A DNA stretch of 53,723 nucleotides from an uncultured bacterium (GTDB taxonomy: Bacteria > Cloacimonadota > Cloacimonadia > Cloacimonadales > Cloacimonadaceae): contig CALLHY010000075.1 in assembly GCA_938009275.1 (NCBI GenBank), positions 1 through 53,723 on the forward strand, given 5' to 3'. Both the position numbers and the translations under genes were made by a program. Shown one piece after another: positions 7,014-15,085 of this stretch. The notes beneath the pieces are model-generated. The model was not told the DNA's origin. It did no database searches and worked only from the letters and a program-made list of their open reading frames with translations. Within the stretch, counting starts at the first letter, position 1. Each line of letters begins with the position of its first letter.

Positions 7014-10000
7014 ATGATACAAGTTACATTAAATGGAAAGACTATAGAAACCGAAGCCGGAATAAGCATTCTGGAACTTGCTAAGAGGCAGGGAATAAAG
7101 ATACCCACCCTGTGTCACGATGAAGAACTAAAACCCTATGGCTCATGCTGGGTTTGCGCTGTTGAAGTAGTTGGCAGACGAGGCTTTGTAACCTCCTGCG
7201 GAACGCTTATCAGCAACGGTATGGAGATAAACACCGATTCCGAAGCCATCCACAAAGCACGCAAGATGGCTCTGGAGCTGCTTATCTCCGATCACTATGC
7301 CGATTGCGTAGCACCCTGCACGGTTGCATGCCCGGATCATGTGGACATCCAGACCTACGTTTCCCTTATTGCCAATGGTCAATACCACGAAGCAGTGAAG
7401 GTGATAAAAGAAACCCTTCCCCTTCCCTTGTCCATTGGCAGAGTATGCCCTGCTTTTTGCGAAAAGGAATGCCGCCGACAGATAGTGGAAGAGCCCATCG
7501 CCATCCGCCAGCTTAAGCGGTTTGCTGCCGATGAAGACCTGGGTGATGTATGGAGCTACATCCCGGAAAAGCTACCAGAAAAAGGCAAGAAAATAGCCAT
7601 CATCGGGGCTGGCCCCAGCGGGCTTACCTGCGGATATTATCTCTCTAACCAAGGCTATGAGGTAAAGCTATTCGAAGCTGCTCCCGCAGCAGGAGGATGG
7701 CTGCGCTATGGCATTCCCGAGTACCGCCTGCCCAAGGCAACCCTTGATGCCGAGATAGCCCTTATGTGCAGCAATGGTATGCAAATAGACTATAACGTTG
7801 AGATGGGCAAAGACATATTCCTTGCCGATTTAGCAGAAGAATATGATGCTGTTTACCTCGCCATCGGCGCACAAAAAGCTGTGCCCATGCCGGTTCCCGG
7901 AAGTGACCTAAAGGGCTGTCTATTGGGTGTGGACTTCCTGAAAGCTCATGCCTTGGGTCATGCACCCGACCTGGGCGAAAGAGTGGCAATAGTTGGCGGT
8001 GGCAATACCGCAATAGACTGTGCCCGCACCGCCTTACGCAAAGGATGCAAGGTTAGCCTTATCTATCGCCGCACCAAAGAAGAGATGCCCGCTGAGCCTT
8101 TCGAAATTGAAGCTTCCGAGCATGAAGGCGTGGAGTTCTATTATCTTTGTAACCCCGTGGAATACATCGGCGAAAATGGAAGCCTGAAGCAAGTTAAGAT
8201 AGAAAAGATGCGTCTCGGCGAGCCGGATAGCAGCGGGCGCAGGCGTCCCGAACCTACCGGTGAGTTTTTCGAACTGCCTTTCGACAGCATTATCGCTGCC
8301 ATCTCCCAGGTTCCTGAAGTGCAGCTTTTTGCCGATGCCGCAAACCACATCGACGGCAAAGTGTTGCCCCTTTCCCGCTGGCAGACCGCCATTGTGGACG
8401 AGGCGACAATGCACTGTGGCATTTCTAACGTGTTTGCCGGAGGTGATTTCCGCAGGGGAGCAGCAACGGCTATTGAAGCCATTGCAGATGGCCGCTTTGC
8501 CGCTGTAGCAATCGCGAAGTATCTGGAAACCGGCGAGATAAGCTCCGACATAGCCCCCTTCGATTCCAAGAAAGCCACCAGCATAAAGGATGTGCGTGCC
8601 GATGAATACTCCTTGTTCGAACAGGCAAAACGCCTTATCATGCCCGAATTGCCCATCGCCGAAGCTAAGAGCAGCTTTAACGAAGTGGAGCTTGGATATA
8701 GCGAAGAAGCCGCCATTGCCGAGGCAAATCGCTGTCTGGAATGCGGTTGCCAGGTTAATGAAACCTGTTCTCTGCGCGAGTATTGCACCGATTATCAGGT
8801 TAATGCCGCTCACTTCATTGGCGGGATAAATAAGCACCCCATCGACTACAGCCATCCCTTTATAGTCCGCGATGCCAACAAGTGCATAAACTGCGGGCGT
8901 TGCATCCGCACCTGCACTGAGATTCAGGGCGCAGGAGTTTTGGGCTTCATCTACCGCGGTTTCTCGGCAATTGTAGGCCCGGAATTTGGCGAATCCTTAA
9001 CGCAAACCTCCTGCCTGTCTTGCGGAAAGTGCATTGATGTATGCCCCGTGGGTGCTTTGGTGGAGCGCACCGGACACTACAAACAAAATCCGCACCCAAA
9101 GGATATCTCAGTTCAGAATTGCGGTATCTGCGGCGTGGGCTGCAAAATCCAGACTGAAACCCAGTCTGGCATGCTTACTCTGGTAACCTCCGCGAAGGAA
9201 GAACCGGGTTTCAACGGTAAAAACCTGTGCTTCAAAGGCCGTTTCGGCTGGCAATGCTATTATGAAAATGACTGGCTGGACAGCCCCAAACTTAAAACAG
9301 ACAAGGGCTTCATAAGCATCACCTGGCAAGATGCCGCGGCATTGATAGGCGAAAAGATGAAGCAGTGCAGCAGCAAACGCTTTGAGATAACCCCAAATAG
9401 CAGCATGGAAGAGCTATTGATGCTGCAAAGAGCTGCTGAAGCTAATGGCGCATCCCTCTACGCTCATCCGGATTTTGCCGCTTTCAGCGACGTTTATCTG
9501 GACTTAGCCCCGCGTGAAAACCCTTATGCTATATTGGATGATTTCGATGAATATCTGGTGTATGGCGAGCTGGCACAAACACTCGCCACTATGCTACGCT
9601 TAAAACAGCGAAATGGTAAAAAGCTGACATTGGTGGCATATCCCGATGGTGCCTACAAGCAGTTTGCCGACAAGACCTTTAGCAACCTGCGCGATGCGGA
9701 AACCAGCCATAAAACGCTATTTATCTACAATCAAAACCGCATTGGCGAAACTGAAGCATTTGAGCTGTGGAAACTGGCTGCGGCAAAGGGGACGAACAAC
9801 ATTCTGCTTAGCACAGACTATCGCAATCACCTTGGTATGCTGGCGATTAAGCCCAAGCTTTGCACCTGCTCGGTTGCGGACTTTGTACTTGGCTATGGCA
9901 GCTATCCTCAAAAGGCGAAGGAAGCCAAGTTCAGCGTAGCGTTTATGAACTTTATGGATGCCGATGCCCCCGTTGATTTGCTACTACCTGCTCCTGGATA

Positions 10001-10325
10001 TCTGGAGCTAGAGGGCATAGCGATAGCCGATATGGGACACCATACTAAGAGTGCCAATCCTGCTGCGTCCGTAACCATAAACGAGATAATGCGCTTGTTC
10101 TACACCTTAGGCTGGATTCACCCCAACAGTGCTGATATGCCCTTCTGGAACCAAAAAGCAGAGGAGTTTGTGCAGACTGCAACAACCTCAGCAACGGCAA
10201 AAGAGTTTCATGCCGAAAGCATAGACAAAGACAAGCTGAAACCATATCCTGTTAAGCTCGAAACCCAGCTGGAAGCCAAAATTAAGAAGCTGTTCGAAAC
10301 CCGCACAGAGCTTCATAAGTTTTAG
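7014..10325 (+). CDS. Fused [2Fe-2S]-GltD-like flavoprotein-NuoG/FdhA-like subunit
   Basis: 1103 residues from ATG 7014 (GGAGCGG upstream; an earlier in-frame start at 6984 lacks a ribosome site). Domains in order: [2Fe-2S] ferredoxin (C34, C45, C48, C62); cysteine-rich helical segment CVAPCTVACP...CPAFCEKEC; GltD/NfnB-like FAD-NAD(P) oxidoreductase with AIIGAGPSGL near residue 200 and a second VGGGNTAID dinucleotide loop; two [4Fe-4S] sets (CINCGRCIRTC, CLSCGKCIDVCP); and a molybdopterin-oxidoreductase-like tail opened by CGICGVGC. No [FeFe]-hydrogenase H-cluster domain is present, so it should not make H2. The GltD insertion beside NuoE/F-like partners resembles Sporomusa-type Nfn (Stn) transhydrogenase, linking NADH, NADPH and ferredoxin. 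The tail looks short and may not bind molybdenum. Confidence 0.85.
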   Translation: MIQVTLNGKTIETEAGISILELAKRQGIKIPTLCHDEELKPYGSCWVCAVEVVGRRGFVTSCGTLISNGMEINTDSEAIHKARKMALELLISDHYADCVAPCTVACPDHVDIQTYVSLIANGQYHEAVKVIKETLPLPLSIGRVCPAFCEKECRRQIVEEPIAIRQLKRFAADEDLGDVWSYIPEKLPEKGKKIAIIGAGPSGLTCGYYLSNQGYEVKLFEAAPAAGGWLRYGIPEYRLPKATLDAEIALMCSNGMQIDYNVEMGKDIFLADLAEEYDAVYLAIGAQKAVPMPVPGSDLKGCLLGVDFLKAHALGHAPDLGERVAIVGGGNTAIDCARTALRKGCKVSLIYRRTKEEMPAEPFEIEASEHEGVEFYYLCNPVEYIGENGSLKQVKIEKMRLGEPDSSGRRRPEPTGEFFELPFDSIIAAISQVPEVQLFADAANHIDGKVLPLSRWQTAIVDEATMHCGISNVFAGGDFRRGAATAIEAIADGRFAAVAIAKYLETGEISSDIAPFDSKKATSIKDVRADEYSLFEQAKRLIMPELPIAEAKSSFNEVELGYSEEAAIAEANRCLECGCQVNETCSLREYCTDYQVNAAHFIGGINKHPIDYSHPFIVRDANKCINCGRCIRTCTEIQGAGVLGFIYRGFSAIVGPEFGESLTQTSCLSCGKCIDVCPVGALVERTGHYKQNPHPKDISVQNCGICGVGCKIQTETQSGMLTLVTSAKEEPGFNGKNLCFKGRFGWQCYYENDWLDSPKLKTDKGFISITWQDAAALIGEKMKQCSSKRFEITPNSSMEELLMLQRAAEANGASLYAHPDFAAFSDVYLDLAPRENPYAILDDFDEYLVYGELAQTLATMLRLKQRNGKKLTLVAYPDGAYKQFADKTFSNLRDAETSHKTLFIYNQNRIGETEAFELWKLAAAKGTNNILLSTDYRNHLGMLAIKPKLCTCSVADFVLGYGSYPQKAKEAKFSVAFMNFMDADAPVDLLLPAPGYLELEGIAIADMGHHTKSANPAASVTINEIMRLFYTLGWIHPNSADMPFWNQKAEEFVQTATTSATAKEFHAESIDKDKLKPYPVKLETQLEAKIKKLFETRTELHKF

Positions 10326-10358
10326 CTAAACTTAAAGATATAGTTAAAACCATTAAAT

Positions 10359-10394
10359 GCGGATGTGCCCTTGTGGGTGCATCCGCTTCTGTTT
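10359..10394 (+). terminator. Intrinsic terminator after the transhydrogenase operon
   Basis: Stem GCGGATG/CATCCGC with inner CCC/GGG and a TTGT loop, followed by a T-rich TTCTGTTT, 34 bases past the 10325 stop. Confidence 0.75.
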
Positions 10395-10487
10395 GCTTCC
10401 TTGAACGAATTACGCATGAAATACGCATGAAATACGGATGAGACGCGTAATTCATGCGTAATTATAGCGCAATTCGTTCAAGGAAGC
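10395..10487. repeat. Dispersed palindromic repeat (family H2)
   Basis: The ends pair over GCTTCCTTGAACGAATT/AATTCGTTCAAGGAAGC, and the interior has short direct repeats of the type ATTACGCATGAA and ATACGGATGAGA. A related copy at 51197-51287 shares CCTTGA.CGAATTAC and GAATTACGGATGAGA. Both lie in spacers beside gene ends, so this is probably a MITE-like element of about 90 bases. Confidence 0.75.
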
Positions 10488-10495
10488 CAGGGTTG

Positions 10496-12373
10496 TTAAG
10501 CTCGGTCGGTGCTCAAGTGCAGCGATGAAAAAACTGCTTGTTTGTTCTCAAGAAGTTTGTCTAGTGTGCTGCGACAGTCTGAGCTGCTACAAAAATACGC
10601 AATGCTTTGCAATGCTTTGATATGGAGGTTGGGTTTGTGCTTTGGAGTAAGAATGAGAAACACAGTATCTACCTGATATTCGTCTTCAGGATTCCAGGTG
10701 ATGGGTTTTTGTAAAACTCCGCATAACACATACACCTTGTCCAGATATGGCAGCCGGATATGGGGGAGTGCCAGTCCATTGGGATTGGAAACATGCCCCA
10801 GTTCTTCCCGCTCCAGTATCTGTTTATTCACATCCTGGATGTCGGTAATGATGTTTTGCACTGCGGCATACTCGGTAAGTCTATGCAGGATATCTACCTT
10901 GTTGCTCAGGTTAAACTTGTATATGCGCTTTTCCAACAGGTCATCAATACTTAGCTCACTATCTGGATTGGTAGATGCGTTATTGAAGGCATCCTTTTCA
11001 CCCACGGAGTAGTTTTTCCATTTCTCCAGGGTCTTCTCTGTGATGTAGGCACCCCCAAGCTCAAAAGCAACCAGCGCTGGGAGGATGGTATTAAAGATCA
11101 AAGCACCGTTGCCCTGCTTGAGCACAGACGCCACCAGCACTATTTCCACGGCTGCCATTCCAGCTTGAGGAAGCATCAGTTTGGGCAGGGTAGCTACTAC
11201 TTTGGGGTCTTGGTGAGTGATTTTGGCTCCAACCCAGTTTCCACTTAGTTTTCCGATAACTCTGAGCATAAAATATACGCAGGTATAGAGTAAGGATTCT
11301 CTGTTAAAGCTGTTGATGTTGATGCTTACTCCGATCATGCCAAAAAAAAGTAGATTGAAGATTGTCATCACGTTATCCAGCTTGAGGCTATCGAAAAAGG
11401 AACTGTGATGATAGTTTGCGATCAGGTACCCCGCTATCACAGCCGAGATAAGAAACGGTGCTTCTATGTGGATAGCCCAGGCAATGCCGATGGCCACTAC
11501 TCCCACTATGGTGAGAAGTATTTCCACAGAGGGAGTAGGAGTATTAAAGAGCACAGTTGAGAGGAAGGTTCGCTCTTCAGGATTGACAGTGTGGATGTGA
11601 GTCTCTTCCACTGCTTCACGTTTGCGGAAAGCGAATTTTAGGGTGAGGAAAATACCTATCGCCACCAGAATTGCTAAACCAAGCTCTTGCGTTATTTTTC
11701 CCAGAAGTTTTAAGGCGGTCAAATCAGACGATCCAGCAAGCTTGGATTGGGCGATAGCCAGGATAATGCTGAAGATTATCACTTCCATGATGTCGTCCAG
11801 CACTACTATGTTTGCCAGGATATTCTTCAGGTTTCCTTCAATCTTGAATTTGTTCATTACGATAAAGGTGATTGCGGGAGCTGTTGCAATGCCTATAGAA
11901 CCGATCAACAAGGCATCCAGCCAAGCAAACTTGTGCCAGAAGAGCATTTTGATGCCGATGGCAATGAAGGCAAAAGTGACCAGACCTTGAAACACACAGA
12001 TGATAGTAGCACTTATTCCCACCCTTCGTAGTCGGTCGTGATGAAGCTCTTCTCCTAGAGAAAAGGCGATCACTCCCAAGAAAAGAAAGGTGATGAAATG
12101 ATAACTTTCAAATATCTGAGTGTAGGTCTGAAATCCTCCGCGGGTATAGAAATTGTTGATAAAGCTTAAGCTGGGATGCGCCCCCAGGAAGGTATTTGTA
12201 AGCAGAACATTGTGCACCCATTCCCAAAAATGTGGTCCCACAAACATTCCGCCCATGATTTGGCCAACTATCTCTCCAATCTTTAGCTTTTGAGCGATTA
12301 GTCCACCCAAATAAGCACCTAAAATCAGCAGGCCAATTTCCAGAATCTGCATTTTGGCAAATTGCATTTCCAT
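10496..12373 (-). CDS. Kef/CPA2-type cation:proton antiporter fused to PTS EIIA domain
   Basis: 625 residues. Residues 1-~440 form a dozen hydrophobic segments of the Na+/H+ exchanger (CPA2) family, beginning with ILEIGLLILGAYLGGLIAQKLKIGEIVGQ. The C-terminal ~150 residues are a PTS EIIA type 2 (nitrogen/fructose) domain with the phosphorylatable histidine H538 in GLALPHIRLP. No TrkA-N/NAD domain replaces it. The EIIA part probably gates ion transport by phosphorylation state. No EI or HPr gene is in the window; a second EIIA protein is encoded at 25541-26215. The ATG has an AGGAG site. It lies downstream of amt on the same strand, with a hairpin between them. Confidence 0.88.
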   Translation of the reverse strand: MEMQFAKMQILEIGLLILGAYLGGLIAQKLKIGEIVGQIMGGMFVGPHFWEWVHNVLLTNTFLGAHPSLSFINNFYTRGGFQTYTQIFESYHFITFLFLGVIAFSLGEELHHDRLRRVGISATIICVFQGLVTFAFIAIGIKMLFWHKFAWLDALLIGSIGIATAPAITFIVMNKFKIEGNLKNILANIVVLDDIMEVIIFSIILAIAQSKLAGSSDLTALKLLGKITQELGLAILVAIGIFLTLKFAFRKREAVEETHIHTVNPEERTFLSTVLFNTPTPSVEILLTIVGVVAIGIAWAIHIEAPFLISAVIAGYLIANYHHSSFFDSLKLDNVMTIFNLLFFGMIGVSININSFNRESLLYTCVYFMLRVIGKLSGNWVGAKITHQDPKVVATLPKLMLPQAGMAAVEIVLVASVLKQGNGALIFNTILPALVAFELGGAYITEKTLEKWKNYSVGEKDAFNNASTNPDSELSIDDLLEKRIYKFNLSNKVDILHRLTEYAAVQNIITDIQDVNKQILEREELGHVSNPNGLALPHIRLPYLDKVYVLCGVLQKPITWNPEDEYQVDTVFLILTPKHKPNLHIKALQSIAYFCSSSDCRSTLDKLLENKQAVFSSLHLSTDRA

Positions 12374-12397
12374 TATAGCTCCTGTCGTGATTGTAGC

Positions 12398-12443
12398 CCT
12401 CTGCCTGCAAAGCTCTTCTCGAAAGAGGAATCGCAGGCAGAGG
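12398..12443. other. Nested hairpin between amt and the antiporter gene
   Basis: Outer arms CCTCTGCCTGC (12398-12408) and GCAGGCAGAGG (12433-12443) enclose a second stem CTCTTC/GAGGA. On the minus strand, the direction of both genes, no T-tract follows. It may be a processing or attenuation site in the amt-antiporter message rather than a full terminator. Confidence 0.5.
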
Positions 12444-12463
12444 CTTAGTTTTATGGAGGGAGT

Positions 12464-13783
12464 TTAGTCTATATAAGCAATCTCACCGTGTTGTGACTCG
12501 TCCAATCCCAATTGTTCATCGGATTCACTCACTTTTACGGGTGTGACTTTATTTATTAAGGCTAGCATAACGTAGGTGAATACAAAGGCATACGCGGACG
12601 CTACTATAACGGATATGAGCTGAGTGAAAAAGAATCGGTAGTTTCCATTCAGCAATGCTCCACCTTTTTCGACGGGGTTGATAAGTTCAGAGCCGAACAC
12701 ACCAAGAAGAATAGTTCCGGTAACACCACCAACACCATGCACACCCCAGACATCCAAAGCATCGTCCCATTTCATCTTATTCTTAAAGTTCACGGCAACA
12801 TAGCATACTAAACTTGCTACAATACCAATGATGGGAGCACTCCACAAAGGCACAAATCCCGCACAGGGTGTTATGGTAGCCAAGCCAGCCACCGCTCCTG
12901 TCATCAACCCCACAAACTTGGGCTTGCCTTCATATATCCAGGATACTACCAGCCATGTGATGCCTGCAAAGGAGGCAGCGATATCCGTATTTAGAAATGC
13001 GATGGAGGTGAGGGGATCAACCGAGAGCTCACTGCCCGCATTGAAACCATACCATCCAAACCACAAAAGACCTGTTCCTATGGCAACCAGAGGGATGTTG
13101 TGATTTCCAGCGTCCACCACCTTGCGCCGGCCTACGTAGATTACGGAAGCTAACGCGGCAAAACCCGCAGTTGCATGCACTACTATACCACCCGCGAAGT
13201 CCAGAACACCCAATTTGGCCATCAAACCACCGCCCCAAACCATGTGTGTAAAGGGGAAATAGACAAAGAACAGCCAGGCAACCAGAAAGATGATGTAGGC
13301 CTTAAAGGTGACCCGATTGGCAAAAGCACCCGTGATCAGGGCAGGCGTTATGATGGCAAACATCATCTGATAGGCTATGAATACCACTTCGGGAATTGTG
13401 CCATTACCTTGAAAGGCTGAGGTCAAAGTAACGCCATTCAGGAAGGCTTTGTCCAGATTACCAAGTACACCAAAAAAGTCGTTACCAGATGCTATGCTCC
13501 CGCTAAAGCACAGTGAGTATCCAACGGCATACCAAATCACAGTTGTAAGGCAAAGCGATACAAAGCTCTGCATCATTATGGTCAAGACATTCTTTCTGCC
13601 GACGAGGCCTCCATAAAAAAAGGCCAGGGCAGGTGTCATCAGCATCACAAGGCTGCAGCATAGCAGCATAAAACCTGTGTTGCCTGTGTCAAACAGTGGT
13701 TTTGATGCAACTTGGGCGGTTAAAAAGTTGACAGCATTCTGCAAGCTGTCAATGACAGATGGGTCAACATTGGCTATTGGCAC
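12464..13783 (-). CDS. amt: Ammonium transporter Amt
   Basis: About 439 residues from GTG 13783, chosen because AAGGAG lies 7 bases upstream; the open frame extends further to 14020 but that part is unlike Amt. The protein has about eleven membrane segments and the Amt hallmarks: FFYGGLVGRKNVL, the pore-histidine segment DFAGGIVVHATAG, and the second histidine in WGVHGVGGVTGT. It conducts ammonium into the cell. No glnK follows, although most bacterial amt genes are paired with one. The downstream neighbour is an EIIA-linked antiporter, so regulation may run through the PTS-nitrogen pathway (inference). Confidence 0.93.
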   Translation of the reverse strand: MPIANVDPSVIDSLQNAVNFLTAQVASKPLFDTGNTGFMLLCCSLVMLMTPALAFFYGGLVGRKNVLTIMMQSFVSLCLTTVIWYAVGYSLCFSGSIASGNDFFGVLGNLDKAFLNGVTLTSAFQGNGTIPEVVFIAYQMMFAIITPALITGAFANRVTFKAYIIFLVAWLFFVYFPFTHMVWGGGLMAKLGVLDFAGGIVVHATAGFAALASVIYVGRRKVVDAGNHNIPLVAIGTGLLWFGWYGFNAGSELSVDPLTSIAFLNTDIAASFAGITWLVVSWIYEGKPKFVGLMTGAVAGLATITPCAGFVPLWSAPIIGIVASLVCYVAVNFKNKMKWDDALDVWGVHGVGGVTGTILLGVFGSELINPVEKGGALLNGNYRFFFTQLISVIVASAYAFVFTYVMLALINKVTPVKVSESDEQLGLDESQHGEIAYID

Positions 13784-14150
13784 GGCTGTACTCCTTAAAC
13801 TTAGTTTTTGCACAATTGGCACGAATTCCCAGGACACTAAGGTTAAGTTTATTAAATGGAGCATCAGCCAGTGCAGCCTTTTCATCTTTACAATGAAATG
13901 GAGCGGGGCGGGTTTAGTGAAATAGGCTACATAGCATAGATCAATTAAACCACTTGATAAATACTGGGCTCGTGAATATCCAACTGTTGGCTTATGTAAA
14001 TGAAGCCAAAATGTTGTCAAGAAAATTCACAATAATGTTCACTTGCAAAGAACTAAAAGGCTCTAAAGCCGCTCATATAAATACATAACTATTTATTGCA
14101 GGTATTTATTCTCACTTGTTAGCCTATCTGGTGGACAGGAAAGCGAAACA
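13784..14150. other. Spacer upstream of amt, no gene seen
   Basis: It holds the presumed minus-strand promoter of amt and the 5' side of the orphan tail gene. The open frame continuing upstream of amt is not convincing coding sequence. No strong promoter, hairpin or RNA motif was recognised. Confidence 0.5.
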
Positions 14151-14462
14151 ATGATTAGCCCTGTTCTATCTGCAAGCATCTACCCCAATCCCTTTCAGAG
14201 TTTTGCCAATCTGAAGGTTGATCTTGGTTCATATGTGTCTGGTAGCTCTAAGCCTATCCAAAATGCTTGTGTAAATGTGTATAACATAAAAGGGCAGAAG
14301 ATAAGAAGTATAGAACTTAACCCAGCTACTAAAGGCGAGCAGCTAAGCTATTGGGATGGCAGGGATGCAAACAACACCCGATGCTCCAGTGGAATCTATA
14401 TCCTGCATCTGGTGTTAAACGGTAAGCTGGTTAGCAGCAGAAAGGTAAGCCTGGTAAGATAG
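14151..14462 (+). pseudogene. Orphan C-terminal sorting-tail fragment
   Basis: A 103-residue frame consisting almost only of a Por/type IX-like sorting domain: ASIYPNPF, VYNIKGQKI, YWDGRDANNTRCSSGIYIL, ending in a basic stretch. It resembles the tails of the proteins at 1672-2940 and 33150-34760. No signal peptide or functional domain precedes it, and an in-frame stop lies about 26 codons upstream. It is most likely the remnant of a larger secreted protein whose body was deleted. AGGAAAG before the ATG leaves open a small expressed protein. Confidence 0.6.
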
Positions 14463-14743
14463 AGGATATCTTTCCGTAGCGGCGGTCGTCGAACCGCCAA
14501 CTATAACTTCTGTGGCCCTCATTCCAGGGCAGGCTGTTTGTATTGATGCGAAGCTAAGCGCATATAATCATTTATGATAGCCAATGCTGATGCCCACATA
14601 TTATGGCCAAGGCAGTAATAAACTCCAATTATGTCCCCCACACTACTATAGGCATGTTCCTTTTGGCAGCTAATTCTAGTTTCTCAAGTATCTCGACTGG
14701 ATTCCGGGAGGATGCGAAAGAAAAATTAACTTGACGCCTCAAG
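14463..14743. other. Spacer before the arsenic operon
   Basis: Contains one compact hairpin, GGCGGT (14481-14486) and ACCGCC (14493-14498), without a clear T-tract. Nothing else was recognised apart from a TTGACG at 14731-14736 that may be the -35 of the ars promoter. Confidence 0.45.
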
Positions 14744-14767
14744 CTATTTGGCAAGTTTGACAAATAG
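14744..14767. promoter_or_regulatory. Candidate ArsR operator
   Basis: The inverted repeat CTATTTG-N10-CAAATAG lies 21 bases before the arsR start and just downstream of a TTGACG hexamer. Size and position fit an autoregulatory site for an ArsR/SmtB dimer. Confidence 0.55.
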
Positions 14768-14788
14768 CCAAGCAGACAAGGAGACAAA

Positions 14789-15085
14789 ATGAGCAATGAC
14801 CAAAGATACACATACATGGCGAGGGTGCTAAAAGCAATGGCACACCCAACCCGACTATTCATATTGGATAAGCTAAAGCAGCAGGATTGTTGTGTGGGCG
14901 AGCTAAGAGATTTGGTGGGGATTGATATGTCCACCATGTCCCGCCATCTGGCAATACTAAAAGAAGCTGATATTATAAATAGCAACAAGGTCAACAATCA
15001 GGTGTTCTATCACTTGCTATGCCCATGCGTGTTAGACGTTTACCACTGCATGAGCGAGCTGAAAGCAAATAGAGGTAACAAATGA
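14789..15085 (+). CDS. arsR: ArsR/SmtB-family metalloregulator
   Basis: 98 residues with the winged-helix core AHPTRLFILDKL...DMSTMSRHLAILKEADII. Candidate arsenite thiol ligands are C34 and C35 in QQDCCVGEL, the position of the ELCVCDL motif of classic ArsR, and C78/C80 near the C-terminus. It should bind the palindrome at 14744-14767 and release it on arsenite. Its TGA overlaps the next ATG (ATGA), so it leads the operon. The GGAG before ATG is clear. Confidence 0.88.
   Translation: MSNDQRYTYMARVLKAMAHPTRLFILDKLKQQDCCVGELRDLVGIDMSTMSRHLAILKEADIINSNKVNNQVFYHLLCPCVLDVYHCMSELKANRGNK

Noticed and set aside
7014..10325. [FeFe]-hydrogenase or catalytic formate dehydrogenase call
   Set aside because: No H-cluster cysteine motifs, and the molybdopterin-like tail is short with no recognisable catalytic Cys/Sec motif.
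13784..14020. 79-codon N-terminal extension of amt
   Set aside because: Unlike Amt N-termini; a GTG with AAGGAG at the right distance begins where the family similarity begins.
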